Shown piece by piece: positions 36,959 through 47,376 of a DNA stretch of 64,000 nt. The translations under genes and the position numbers were made by a program. The first letter of the stretch is position 1. The number at the start of each line of letters is the position of its first letter. The notes beneath the pieces were generated by a model. That model was not told where the DNA came from and did not search any database. It saw nothing but the letters and a program-made list of their open reading frames with translations. The stretch comes from Anaerotruncus massiliensis (ex Togo et al. 2026) (GTDB taxonomy: Bacteria; Bacillota; Clostridia; Oscillospirales; Ruminococcaceae). Location of the stretch: positions 94,501-158,500 of the forward strand of contig NZ_LT962687.1 of NCBI RefSeq assembly GCF_900199635.1, given 5' to 3'.

Positions 36959-39900
36959 ACCTGGGCAGCAGCGGCTGGAGCTATGGGGACGACGGACTCT
37001 TTACCTACGGCGTAAAGCTGCCCCTGCCCACAACCACCGGGGGAGGAACCCTTGGCGCCATCCGGCCCACCCTGCCGGGGAGCTACCGGGAGCCGGACAA
37101 CAGGCCCGAGCATCTGACCCTGGAGCCCAGCGCGGTGACCATGGCGGTGGGCAAGAGCCGCGACATCATGGCTCTGACAAAAAGCGACGACCAAAAGGTG
37201 GAAAACAGAGAGGACAGCTGGACAACAAAATCTAACAATGAAAGTATAATTAAACTCAAGGGATTTTATGAACAGTGCACTATCTATGCGATAGCAGCCG
37301 GCACGGATACCGTGACCGCCAAGGCGAACGATGGGCAAACCGCCTCCTGCGCCGTCACGGTGGTGGAGGCTCCCACCCGCGTGACGTTGGACCAGTCCAG
37401 TCTGACTCTGAACGCCGGGGATACCGGAACGCTAAAGGCCACGGTCGACGGAACCACTTACCAAGAGGTGACCTGGAGCAGCGACGACGAGGGCGTGGCC
37501 ATTGTGGACGAAAACGGCAAGGTCACCGCTCGGGCCGGGGGAACGACCTGGATCACCGCCGCCTCCGCCCTGGACGACAAGGTGTACGCTCGCTGCACCG
37601 TGACGGTCAGGCCCCATGCCAGCGGCGTTACCCTAAACAAAACCGCCATGAGCATCGAAAGAACCAGGTCGGAGTTCCTCACCGCCACGGTGAAGCCCAA
37701 CGGCGCGGCGGATAAAACCGTCAGCTGGAAGAGCAGCGACGAGAGCGTCGCCACGGTGACCGCCAACGGTAATGTCACAGGCGTCGCCTTGGGCACCGCC
37801 ACCATCACCGTCACCACCAATGACGGCGGGCATACCGCCTCCTGCCTTGTCACCGTCACCGAACTGTGCACCTGCGCGCTGAATAACTTGCAGCTTACGG
37901 GCACAGACCCCATCATCATCCCGGTGGACGCGCCCAGCGCCACCCGGGAGATCGTGGGGAAGGCCGTCTATGCGTCTACTGACGAATGCCCGGCGCACCC
38001 CGAGAGGACGATCTCTTACAGCTGCGAGATCGAGAATAATACCGCGGGCGCCACCCTCGAAGGGAATATCCTGACCGTCACCCAGGCGGGCGAGGTAACC
38101 GTCCAAGTCACCGCCACCGCCCAGCCCAGCGAGAAGACGAAGTCGGCGCAGGCCACCATCACCGTGACCAAGGCGAAACCGGTGGAAGCCGCCCCCAACA
38201 TCGGCATCGACTACGTGGCGGAAATCCTCACCGGCTTTGCGGAAGGCGGCAGCTACACGGTAAACGGCAGCCCCGTCACCCTCGACGGCACCACGCTCCA
38301 CATCGCGGAAAGCTACTTCGGCCAGACCCTTTCCATTGTGAAAAAGGGCGGCGATACCACCGACGACAGCGCACCCCAGTCCCTGACGGTGCCCGCGCGC
38401 CCCGCCGCGCCCGCCACCCCCACGGGGGGCGAAGGGGAGATCACGGGCGTGGACGGCACCATGGAGTACCGGCTTTCCACCGCAAGCGCCTGGACGGCGG
38501 TGCCGCAGGGCGCGACCGCCCTCAGCCTTGCACAGGGGGCCTACCGGGTGCGTGTAAAAGCGGTGGACGGCGCGTCCTTCGCCAGCCCGGCAAAGGAGGT
38601 CATCGTGGCCGCCATCCCCGACATGAAGATCACCGTCACCCTGGACGGGCAGTCCGTGCAGGGCGCCAGCCTCGCCGACGCCGTGCGCCGGTCGGGGCTT
38701 ACCGCCAGCGCCATCAAACAGCTCACCGTGACGGCAGGCGAGATCACCGCTGAGGACTGGACGGGATTTGAAACCGCAGATGCGAATGCCGCCGACAAGA
38801 CGCTGCCCGCCCTCACCGATTTTATCGTGGAGGACGCGGTGGAAAGCGTCGCGGACATTCCCCACCACAACACCAACCTGTTCCCCGCTACCATCCGGCG
38901 GGTGCGCATCCCCAAGGTCAAAGTGATCGGGGAAAGCGCCTTCTACGAATGTAAGGCCCTGGAGAGCGCCGACTTCCCCGACGCCACCGCCATCTACGGG
39001 AATGCATTTTTCCGGTGCGGGAATTTGAAAGAGGCCAGCTTCCCCGCGGTGACAACGATCCGGGATATGGCGTTTTGGTACTGCGAAAAGTTCGACTCCC
39101 TGACCCTGGGGGCCACCCCGCCTGCCGCGCCAAATGGGCATCGGCCCTTTGACGAAACCTTACCCGAGTTCCGCTTCCTCCACTTTGTGGGCGCAGACGG
39201 CGCGTCCCTCACCGGTGACGCCCTCACCGCCGCTCAGGCCGCCTACGACAGCGACGCCGCCGATGGCACAGCAAACGACGGCCTCTGGTATGGCTGGACG
39301 GTGCGGGCCTCCGAGATCACCATTGACAAAGCGGTGCAGACCGTTTCCTACTCGGGCAAGGCCCAGGCCTTTACCGTAAAGCCCACCCCCGGCAGCGTCA
39401 CCGGTTTTACCGTGACCTACCGGCAGAACGGCACAAAGACGACCCCCATCGCCGCGGGGACCTACGACGTGACGGTGACCCGCGCCGCCGAGGGCGACCA
39501 CCCGTCCTTGGAGGAAACCATCCCCGGCGGATTGGTCGTCAGCCCCGCCGTTCCCACCCTCGCCTGGCCCGCGGCAAGCCAGACCATCCAGGAGGGCGGG
39601 AGCATCACCCCGCCCAGCGTCACCCTGGTGAACGGCGAAAGCTACAGCGCCGCCCAAAACGGCGAAATCACCTACGCCTATAAGCCCAGGACCGCAAGCA
39701 TCGCCTCGTTTTTCCGGGGCTTATTCAGCGACGGTTACACCGGCGGCCTGCCCACGGCGCCGGGGGAGTATCTGGTGCGGGCGGGGCTTGCGGCCAGGGG
39801 CAACTACGCCGCCGCCGTCACCGCAACCGACCTCCAGCTCACCATCGAGGAAACGCCCGCCGACGCCATCACCGTCAAGGTGAACGGCTCTCAGCCGGTG

Positions 39901-42900
39901 GGCGGGGACGACCTGGAGAAGGCAGTGGCGGCCTCAGGCATCGGTCTTGACAAAATCACCGCGCTGGAGATCGCGGCGGGGGAGATCACCGCCGACGATT
40001 GGACCTGGTTTACGGAAAAGAGGGAAAGCCTTACCGCCCTCGCCAGCTTTGAGGCGGCCGGGTCGGTAACGGCCGCGCCGATCCCCAACGTCGGGAACCT
40101 CAACGGGAATAATGGCGTCTTTCCCGGCAGCATTGTGTCGGTGAAGATTCCAGGGCTCACCGCCATCGGGAACGGCGCGTTTATGTACTGCAAGGAGCTG
40201 ACCACGGCGGAGATGCCCGAGGTCACCCAGATCGGAATGAAAGCGTTTGCGTATTGCGAAAAACTGACCGAGGCCGCCTTCCCCCAGGTGGAGGTGCTGC
40301 CGCAGTATGCGTTCGCCTACTGCTCCGCCCTGGAAAAGATCGATTTCAGCGGGCTCAAAGCCGCTGGCCAGGGGGTCTTTATGAACTGCAAGGCCCTAAA
40401 GGAGGTAAGCCTGCCGGAACTGACGGCCCTCCAGGCCGCCGCCAATAGCGACTATGCCATCAACCTGTTCAGAGGCTGTACCGCTCTCCAAACCATATCC
40501 ATGCCCAAGGCTGGATCCGTATCCAACAGCATGTTTTACGGCTGCACCGCACTGACCGCCGTCAGCTTCCCCCAGGCAGCGAGTATCGGCATCAGCGCCT
40601 TTTATGGCTGTTCCAATCTGGCTGAGGCCTCCTTCCCCAAGGCGGCCGAGGTCGGCTCGCAAGCGTTTTACAACTGCACAAAGCTCACGTCCCTGAAGCT
40701 GCCGGCCGATCCTCCCAGCGTATCCAATTCCGAGGTTTTCAGAGGCTGCGCTTCCAAGCGTTCCCTGACCCTTCTGGGGACGGACGGCAATACCCTGACC
40801 GGCGACGCCCTCGCCGCCGCGCAGGCCGCCTACGACGGTGTGACCGAAAACGGCAACGCGGCGGGGGACGGCCGCTGGTACGGCTGGCTGGTGGGGGAGC
40901 CGAAGATCACCATCGGGGAGACGGTGCAGACCGCCACCTACTCGGGCGGCGGCTGGACCTTTACCGTGACGCCCACCCCCAGCGGCGTCACCGGCTTCTC
41001 GGTCACGTACCAACAAAACGGAACCCCCGTCGCTTCCCCGACAAATGCGGGAAGCTATGACGTAACCGTGACCCGCCCCGCCGACAGCACCTATGCGGCG
41101 TTTGAGAAAACAATTTCCGGTGGACTGGTCATCAATCCGGCCACCCCAACCCTGACATGGCCGGCGGAAAGCCAGACCATCCCCGTGGGCGGGAGCATCA
41201 CCCCGCCCGACGTCACCCTGGTAAACGGCGAAACCTACAACGCCGCCGCCAACGGCGGGATCGTCTACGCCTACAAGCCCAAAACCGCGACGGCCGCCTC
41301 GTTCTTCCGGAGCTTATTCAGCGGCGGCTACACCGTCGGCCTGCCCACGGCGGCGGGGGAATATCTGGTGCGGGCGGGGCTTGCGGCCAAGGGCAACTAC
41401 GCCGAAGCCTCCACCGAAACCGACCTCCAGCTCACCATAATGGAGGCGCCTGCCGATAAAATCACCATCACGCTGGACGGCGGTTCCGCCAGCGGGGCCA
41501 GCCTGGAGGAGGCCGTGACAAAGAGCGGCAGGGAGGCGGCAACGGTCAAGGCCCTCACGGTGACGGCAGGCGAGCTGACCGCCGATGACTGGACCTGGTT
41601 CCAAGGAAAGTTTTCGGCCCTCACCGGCTTCACGGTGGCGGAAGGCGTGACCGCCGCGGATATCCCCGCCGGCGAGGTAAACCTCCCCGTCTTCCCCACG
41701 ACCATCCAGAGGGTGCATGCCGCAGGAGTGAAAGCCGTCGGCGGCCGCGCGTTTACAGGCTGTCTGAGGCTTACCACAGCCAGCTTCCCCGACGCGACAA
41801 CCCTTGGCCAAAATGCGTTTTATTGCTGCACCGCCCTCACGGGCGCCAGCTTCCCCAAGGTGACGAAGGTCAGCGCCGACGCCTTCAACGGGTGCGGGCG
41901 CCTTTCCACCGTGGATTTTTCGGCCGCGACGATCATTGACATCAGGGCGTTCCAGGACTGCGAGACCCTCACCGCCCCCGTCTTCCCCGCCGCGAAATAC
42001 ATCGGCAACTCCGCGTTCCTTAATTGTGACGGCCTCACCACCCCCAGCTTCCCCGTGGCCGCATCCATCGGCGCCAATGGGTTCAAAGGCTGCACAAAGC
42101 TGACGGCCCCTGTCTTTGGGGATGTGACAGACATCGGAGCTTCGGCGTTTTATAACTGCGGGAAGCTTGTGGACGCCAGTTTCCCCCAGGTCCTGGCCAT
42201 CAGCAACAACACGTTTTATAACTGCACCTCTCTCGTGAGCGCCAGCTTCCCCGGGGCAAAGCAAGTGAACTCATATGCATTTGAAGACTGTAGGAACCTG
42301 GAAACAATCAGCTTCCCCGAGGCGATAACCATTGGCAGCAATGCGTTCAAGGGGTGCAACGCCCTCGCCAGCGCCGCCTTCCCCAAGGCCAACTTCATTG
42401 GCGACGGCGCATTCGAAAGTTGTGCGGCGCTGAAAACCCTCACCCTGGGCGCGGCCCGGCCCACTTCGGTTTCCGCCACCGCCTTTACGGGGTGCCCGAA
42501 CGACCGCAAACTGGCGCTGGTGGGCGCGGACGGCGCCGTGCTGGCAGACGATGACGCCGCATGGGCGTCTTACAAGGCGGCAGGCGACGGCGACACCACC
42601 GACAGCTACTGGTACGGCTGGAAGCTGCCCGCAAAGGACCTGCCCGCCGCCAAGATCGCCATCACGCTGGACGGCGGTTCCGCCAGCGGGGCCAGCCTGG
42701 AGGACGCCGTGACGAACAGCGGCAAGGACGTGGCAGGAGTCAAGACCCTCACGGTGACGGCGGGGGAGCTTACCGCTGGAGACTGGGCCTGGTTCAAAGA
42801 GAACTTTACGGCCCTCACCGACTTCACGGTGGCGGAAGGCGTGACCGTGGCGGACATCCCGAGCGACAAGGTCTTTCCCTCAAGCCTCGAGCGCGTCTTC

Positions 42901-45900
42901 ATCCCCCAGGCAATCAAAATCGGCAACGATGCGTTTGGGAACTGTAACGGGCTTTCATACGCCAGCTTCCCTCGGGTGACGAAGATCGGTAATAAAGTGT
43001 TTGGAAGCGGCGCCCAACTGAAAACGCTCCGGCTGGGCGCGACCCCACCCGCCGTGAGCTATGACACTGCGTTCGAAGGCTGCCCGGCCGAGCGTTCGCT
43101 GGTCCTTGTGGACGCGGACGATCAAGAGCTTTCCGGCGAGGCCCTCGCCGCCGCTCAGAAGGCCTACATCTCCTGTTACGACGAGAATCCGTTCGACCAC
43201 CGGTGGTATGGCTGGAAGGTCACGGAGCCCGCCCCCACCGCGATCACCATCAAGGTGAACGGCGGCAACCCGGTGGAGGGAGCCAATTTGAACGACGCGG
43301 TTTTCAACTCCGGCGGCGCGGACAAGGTTGCAACGCTGGAGGTGCTGTCCGGCGAAATCACCGCTTTCGACTGGAAAAACTTTCATAGCCCATACACCTA
43401 TGATCAAAACGCTCTAAAGAGCTTTTCGGTTGCGCCCGAGGTCAAAGTGGAAAAAGAGATGGGCAGCGCAAAGTTCAGCAACAGCGCGCTGGAGAGCGTC
43501 AGCATCCCGCAGGCGGTCGCCATCGGAGACGTTGCGTTCATCAATTGCTCTCATCTTTCCAGCGTAACCATTCCAGAGGCGACCTCCATCGGGGGACAGG
43601 CATTTCGGGACTGTGCCGCCCTGACAAGCGCCGACTTCCCGAAGGCGGCCTCGATTGAATCGGGCGCGTTCATGGGTTGCGGGGCGCTCGCGACGGTTAC
43701 CCTTTCCTCCGCAACCGAGCTTAAAACAGATACCTTTGAGAAGTGCACGCAGTTGACGGCCGTCAAACTTCCCCAGATAACAAGGATTTGGTCTGATGCG
43801 TTTGAAGACTGTACATCGCTCGCTTCCATCAGCTTGCCGGCCGCTCCGCCGACGGCATCTAAGTCCTCGTTCAGCGGCTGTCCCTCTCCGCGCGCAATCA
43901 CCTTTGTGGACGCAGGCGGCGCGCCGCTCACCGGCAGCGCCTTAAAGGCGGCGCGGGCCGCCTACAAGGCTGTGGCGGACGGCAACACGGACGATGACCT
44001 TTGGTACGACTGGACGATCGGCAGCGGCGATTCCGCCGGCACCGGCGGCGACCTGACCGCACCGCTGACCCAAGACAAGGTGGACGGCGTGTTCGGGCCT
44101 GGCAACGCCACGCTGGACGGCACCACCAATCCCCCCACCATTACAATCAACAACGATGTCGTGGTGGATGAAACCATCGTTGTCAAAGCCGGGGTCGATG
44201 TGGTCATCGACCTGGGCGGACACACCATCACCGGCAAGCCCGGCGTGAGCCCTGTCATCATCATTGAGAGCGGCGCGGACGTGACCATCAAAGGCCCCGG
44301 CTCGGTCAACGGCGTCGATGGCGAAAATAAACCCGGTGGGACCGGCGGCAATGGCGGCGACGGCATTCAGGCCGACGGCAGCCTGACGGTGGACGACGGC
44401 GCGGATATAAACGGCGGCGCGGGCGGCAGCGGCGATGTGGGCGGCAACGGCGGCGACGCCATCACCGGCAGCGGAAACATTACCATCAACGGCGGGTCCG
44501 CCACGGGCGGCGACGGCGGCAGCGGCGCGGGCGGCAACGGCGGCAACGGCGGAGACGGCGCGTCCTCAACCGGCTCTGGAACGGTTGACGTTGGCACGGA
44601 CGGCAGCGCCGCCGGCGGCAACGGCGGCAACAGCACCGGCGGCAATGGCGCGGGCGGTGCGGGCGGCAACGGCACCCAAACCGGCGCGGGCGGCTCCACC
44701 ACCGTGAACGGTGAAACAAACGGCGGGAACGGCGGCAGCGGTTCCGGCACGGGTGGCGGCGGAAATGGCGGCAACGGCACGGTGATCGACGGCGGTACGG
44801 CCGGCGGGAACGGTTCCGCCACCGGCGGCGACGGAGGCGGCGTGCCCGAGGACGGCACAGGCAATCCCGGCACGGGCGGGCAGGGCGTTTCCGGCGGCGA
44901 TGCGGGCGACGTCGCCAGCACACCCGGTTCCACCGGCGTGTCCGGCTCTGTGATCACCATCACCGTACAGCCCGCAGACAAAACGGTTGCGGCGAACGGC
45001 AGCGCCGACTTCACGGTGGAAGCCACGGCCAGCGGCGGCAAAACGCTGATCTACCAGTGGTATCAGATGCTGGGCGACAAGCCGAATCCGAGCAAGGACA
45101 CCCCGCTTACAAACGCGAAGACATTCACGGCAAACGACAAGAATTATACTGGCATCCGGAGCACCATTTACCAATTCTATTGCGTGCTGTCCGCCAACGG
45201 GGCGGAGAGCGTCACCACAAGGGTCGCCACCCTGACGGTCAGCAACGAAACCAGCGGACTCACCGCCCCGCTGACCCAAGAGAAGGTGGATAACGCCTTT
45301 GGTCCGGGCAACGCGACGCTCCAGCCGGATGGCACGATCAAGATTGAAAAAGATGTTACCCTGGACGATCCCATCCGGGTGGAAACCGATGTGACCATCG
45401 ACCTTGGCGGCCACACGATCAACGGCGCCAACGGTCAAAACGGTTCGGACGGCAAGCCATCCTTCGTGGTGGTGGGCGATCACACCCTTACGATCATCGG
45501 CGGCGGCACGATTTCCGGCGGCGATGGCGGCGATAACCCCGGCGGTACAGGCGGCGACGGAGCGCCCGGCGTCGACTTGGGTTCGGACGGCAACATTTCT
45601 GTTGACGATGGCGCCATCACCGGCGGCGACGGCGGCAGCGGCTCTACTGGCGGAAACGGCGGAAACGGTGTCACTGGCGGCGGTGGCAGCGACGTCGAAA
45701 TCGGCACGGGAGGCAGCGCCTCCGGCGGCAACGGCGGCGACGGCTCCACCGGCGCGGGCGGCAACGGCGGCGATGGCACGTCCACAGGCGGCAGCACCGT
45801 TGTCAACGGTGAAACCACCGGCGGCAACGGCGGATCCGGGAGCACAACCGGCGGCGATGGGGGTAACGGCTCGACCTCGGCCGGTTCCGGCTCTATTGAT

Positions 45901-47376
45901 GTAGGTACCGGTGGGAACGCGACTGGCGGCGACGGCGGCAACGGAACAGGAAACGGCGGCGGCGGCAACGGCGGCAATGGCACCGAAACCGGCGGCTCCA
46001 CCACGGTCGGAGGAAACACCGCCGGCGGCTCTGGCGGCATGGGATCCGGCACGGGCAACGGTGGTGACGGCGGCGACGGCACGGTCATCGGCGGCGGTGC
46101 GGCTGGCGGGAATGGTTCCGCCACCGGCGGCGACGGCGGAAACATCCCTGGCGATGGTACCGGAAATCCAGGCGCCGCCGGCGAAGGCATCAGCGGCGGC
46201 GATGGGGGTAACGTCAACAACACCCCCGGCAAGGCCGGCTTTAAGGTCACAGCAATCGTGGATGACACGAAGGCCGGGACCACCGTGACCGCACCTGAAA
46301 AGGATCTGGCCGACGCGGTAATCACGCAAGAGGATATCGATAACAACCGCAACGTCAAGGTGGAGCTGATCGTCGAAAAGAGGGATGATCAACCCGATAA
46401 GACTCTTGTGGAACAAACCTTGGGAGGAACCAAGGCGGACACCATCGGCGTCTACTTCGAGATCACGCTTGAAAAGACCGTGACCGAAAGCGGGACGACA
46501 AAGCCGACGGAAACGATCACCGAGTCGCACCAACCGATCGAGATAACCATAACCATCCCTGACGATATGCGCGGCGGCAGCAATTATGTGGTCATCCGCG
46601 TACATGATGGCAGCGCTGTGGCTTTGCCTACCACGCAGTCCGAAAACAAGCTGATATTCCAAACCGACAAATTTTCCACCTACGCCATCGCATATACCCC
46701 GGGTGGAACGACCCCGCCCGCACCGCCGCACGGCGGCGGTAGCCATGGGAGCAATGGAGGCTCTTCCCCGGATAACGATCAGTACGAATTCTGGATGGGC
46801 GTCAAGGACAAAATTAACGGCGCGCGGGATGGGGACGTGGTCAAGGTGAACGCACACGGCTACGACAAGATGCCATGGAGCGTCATGGACGCCCTTCGCG
46901 AGAATAGCGGTGTGAACCTTGTCATCACCTGGAACGGCAAGACCATTACCATTCCGGCGAACATGGCGCAGAAAAACGAATCAGGCCGAATCTATTGGCC
47001 GCTCAGCAAGCTGGCGGAACTGTACGCGGGGATTGCCGAGAGCACCGTTCTCAATCCCGCTGCGGAAACGAACCCCGAAACAGGCGGACCCGGCAAGTAT
47101 ATTCCCGTGACCGGAGGCGTCCTATATGAGGTGACCGCGCCTGCGGCAGAACCTGTCCGGCCTTCCATTCCCGGGCAGGCGGTGCGGCTCCAGCCGGATG
47201 TGCCTGAAACCATGACCCCGCCGGACGCGGGATTCCAAGCGGATGTTTATGCTGGCACCCCTGATGCTAGGATGGCGGAGCACAGTGTAAATGGAATATC
47301 CCTTGCAATCGCCGCGGTGATACTGATGATTCTTGCAGGGTATGGGGTGTGGACTTGGAAAAAGAAAAAAAGTTAA
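36763..47376 (+). CDS. Giant surface protein, main part (adhesin-like, BspA LRR, Big2 and polyglycine domains)
   Basis: At least 3,537 residues; sense in this frame begins upstream near 36721, so with the N-terminal part the protein is about 4,050 residues. In order: end of GLUG region; two Big2 Ig-like domains (37375-37860); further beta domains; five modules (from about 38620, 39870, 41455, 42650, 43230), each a VTAGEITADDW-type header plus BspA-type leucine-rich repeats (FYGCTALTAVSFPQA), several ending in YGW and followed by MBG-like domains; two beta-helix plus glycine-rich blocks (44050-44940, 45256-46220) around an Ig-like domain; a C-terminal FWMGVKDKINGARDGDVVKV domain; membrane helix and KKKK tail at 47282-47376. 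IPVTG occurs 80 residues before the helix. Surface adhesin inferred. Confidence 0.8.
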   Translation: MGRVLGGTSSGGTPEGPFYARADLLFGAAGSERTIASGTGVSDTGIHGESIEVPKEGAQKVSAVVNLGSSGWSYGDDGLFTYGVKLPLPTTTGGGTLGAIRPTLPGSYREPDNRPEHLTLEPSAVTMAVGKSRDIMALTKSDDQKVENREDSWTTKSNNESIIKLKGFYEQCTIYAIAAGTDTVTAKANDGQTASCAVTVVEAPTRVTLDQSSLTLNAGDTGTLKATVDGTTYQEVTWSSDDEGVAIVDENGKVTARAGGTTWITAASALDDKVYARCTVTVRPHASGVTLNKTAMSIERTRSEFLTATVKPNGAADKTVSWKSSDESVATVTANGNVTGVALGTATITVTTNDGGHTASCLVTVTELCTCALNNLQLTGTDPIIIPVDAPSATREIVGKAVYASTDECPAHPERTISYSCEIENNTAGATLEGNILTVTQAGEVTVQVTATAQPSEKTKSAQATITVTKAKPVEAAPNIGIDYVAEILTGFAEGGSYTVNGSPVTLDGTTLHIAESYFGQTLSIVKKGGDTTDDSAPQSLTVPARPAAPATPTGGEGEITGVDGTMEYRLSTASAWTAVPQGATALSLAQGAYRVRVKAVDGASFASPAKEVIVAAIPDMKITVTLDGQSVQGASLADAVRRSGLTASAIKQLTVTAGEITAEDWTGFETADANAADKTLPALTDFIVEDAVESVADIPHHNTNLFPATIRRVRIPKVKVIGESAFYECKALESADFPDATAIYGNAFFRCGNLKEASFPAVTTIRDMAFWYCEKFDSLTLGATPPAAPNGHRPFDETLPEFRFLHFVGADGASLTGDALTAAQAAYDSDAADGTANDGLWYGWTVRASEITIDKAVQTVSYSGKAQAFTVKPTPGSVTGFTVTYRQNGTKTTPIAAGTYDVTVTRAAEGDHPSLEETIPGGLVVSPAVPTLAWPAASQTIQEGGSITPPSVTLVNGESYSAAQNGEITYAYKPRTASIASFFRGLFSDGYTGGLPTAPGEYLVRAGLAARGNYAAAVTATDLQLTIEETPADAITVKVNGSQPVGGDDLEKAVAASGIGLDKITALEIAAGEITADDWTWFTEKRESLTALASFEAAGSVTAAPIPNVGNLNGNNGVFPGSIVSVKIPGLTAIGNGAFMYCKELTTAEMPEVTQIGMKAFAYCEKLTEAAFPQVEVLPQYAFAYCSALEKIDFSGLKAAGQGVFMNCKALKEVSLPELTALQAAANSDYAINLFRGCTALQTISMPKAGSVSNSMFYGCTALTAVSFPQAASIGISAFYGCSNLAEASFPKAAEVGSQAFYNCTKLTSLKLPADPPSVSNSEVFRGCASKRSLTLLGTDGNTLTGDALAAAQAAYDGVTENGNAAGDGRWYGWLVGEPKITIGETVQTATYSGGGWTFTVTPTPSGVTGFSVTYQQNGTPVASPTNAGSYDVTVTRPADSTYAAFEKTISGGLVINPATPTLTWPAESQTIPVGGSITPPDVTLVNGETYNAAANGGIVYAYKPKTATAASFFRSLFSGGYTVGLPTAAGEYLVRAGLAAKGNYAEASTETDLQLTIMEAPADKITITLDGGSASGASLEEAVTKSGREAATVKALTVTAGELTADDWTWFQGKFSALTGFTVAEGVTAADIPAGEVNLPVFPTTIQRVHAAGVKAVGGRAFTGCLRLTTASFPDATTLGQNAFYCCTALTGASFPKVTKVSADAFNGCGRLSTVDFSAATIIDIRAFQDCETLTAPVFPAAKYIGNSAFLNCDGLTTPSFPVAASIGANGFKGCTKLTAPVFGDVTDIGASAFYNCGKLVDASFPQVLAISNNTFYNCTSLVSASFPGAKQVNSYAFEDCRNLETISFPEAITIGSNAFKGCNALASAAFPKANFIGDGAFESCAALKTLTLGAARPTSVSATAFTGCPNDRKLALVGADGAVLADDDAAWASYKAAGDGDTTDSYWYGWKLPAKDLPAAKIAITLDGGSASGASLEDAVTNSGKDVAGVKTLTVTAGELTAGDWAWFKENFTALTDFTVAEGVTVADIPSDKVFPSSLERVFIPQAIKIGNDAFGNCNGLSYASFPRVTKIGNKVFGSGAQLKTLRLGATPPAVSYDTAFEGCPAERSLVLVDADDQELSGEALAAAQKAYISCYDENPFDHRWYGWKVTEPAPTAITIKVNGGNPVEGANLNDAVFNSGGADKVATLEVLSGEITAFDWKNFHSPYTYDQNALKSFSVAPEVKVEKEMGSAKFSNSALESVSIPQAVAIGDVAFINCSHLSSVTIPEATSIGGQAFRDCAALTSADFPKAASIESGAFMGCGALATVTLSSATELKTDTFEKCTQLTAVKLPQITRIWSDAFEDCTSLASISLPAAPPTASKSSFSGCPSPRAITFVDAGGAPLTGSALKAARAAYKAVADGNTDDDLWYDWTIGSGDSAGTGGDLTAPLTQDKVDGVFGPGNATLDGTTNPPTITINNDVVVDETIVVKAGVDVVIDLGGHTITGKPGVSPVIIIESGADVTIKGPGSVNGVDGENKPGGTGGNGGDGIQADGSLTVDDGADINGGAGGSGDVGGNGGDAITGSGNITINGGSATGGDGGSGAGGNGGNGGDGASSTGSGTVDVGTDGSAAGGNGGNSTGGNGAGGAGGNGTQTGAGGSTTVNGETNGGNGGSGSGTGGGGNGGNGTVIDGGTAGGNGSATGGDGGGVPEDGTGNPGTGGQGVSGGDAGDVASTPGSTGVSGSVITITVQPADKTVAANGSADFTVEATASGGKTLIYQWYQMLGDKPNPSKDTPLTNAKTFTANDKNYTGIRSTIYQFYCVLSANGAESVTTRVATLTVSNETSGLTAPLTQEKVDNAFGPGNATLQPDGTIKIEKDVTLDDPIRVETDVTIDLGGHTINGANGQNGSDGKPSFVVVGDHTLTIIGGGTISGGDGGDNPGGTGGDGAPGVDLGSDGNISVDDGAITGGDGGSGSTGGNGGNGVTGGGGSDVEIGTGGSASGGNGGDGSTGAGGNGGDGTSTGGSTVVNGETTGGNGGSGSTTGGDGGNGSTSAGSGSIDVGTGGNATGGDGGNGTGNGGGGNGGNGTETGGSTTVGGNTAGGSGGMGSGTGNGGDGGDGTVIGGGAAGGNGSATGGDGGNIPGDGTGNPGAAGEGISGGDGGNVNNTPGKAGFKVTAIVDDTKAGTTVTAPEKDLADAVITQEDIDNNRNVKVELIVEKRDDQPDKTLVEQTLGGTKADTIGVYFEITLEKTVTESGTTKPTETITESHQPIEITITIPDDMRGGSNYVVIRVHDGSAVALPTTQSENKLIFQTDKFSTYAIAYTPGGTTPPAPPHGGGSHGSNGGSSPDNDQYEFWMGVKDKINGARDGDVVKVNAHGYDKMPWSVMDALRENSGVNLVITWNGKTITIPANMAQKNESGRIYWPLSKLAELYAGIAESTVLNPAAETNPETGGPGKYIPVTGGVLYEVTAPAAEPVRPSIPGQAVRLQPDVPETMTPPDAGFQADVYAGTPDARMAEHSVNGISLAIAAVILMILAGYGVWTWKKKKS
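44322..44930 (+). repeat. Glycine-rich coding repeat 1
   Basis: Codes for about 200 residues dominated by GG-x-GG-x triplets (for example GGNGGNGGDG), with Asn, Asp, Ser and Thr between. It directly follows a beta-helix-like stretch with IDLGGHTITG. Such periodic glycine can form a polyglycine-II helix bundle. The DNA has the degenerate GGCGGCAACGGC unit. Confidence 0.85.
45505..46222 (+). repeat. Glycine-rich coding repeat 2
   Basis: Second glycine-rich block of about 240 residues, again after a beta-helix-like stretch (IDLGGHTING). The two units, including the header TAPLTQ-[DE]-KVD...FGPGNATL, are clear duplicates with diverged sequence. Confidence 0.85.

Noticed and set aside
44322-46222. 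Possible CRISPR or tandem DNA repeat array
   Set aside because: The periodicity is that of glycine codons in one continuous reading frame, with no constant-length repeats and spacers.
44566-46857. 763-codon open frame antisense to the glycine-rich region
   Set aside because: Ala/Val/Gly-rich mirror of repetitive GGC/GCC DNA; no start signal.
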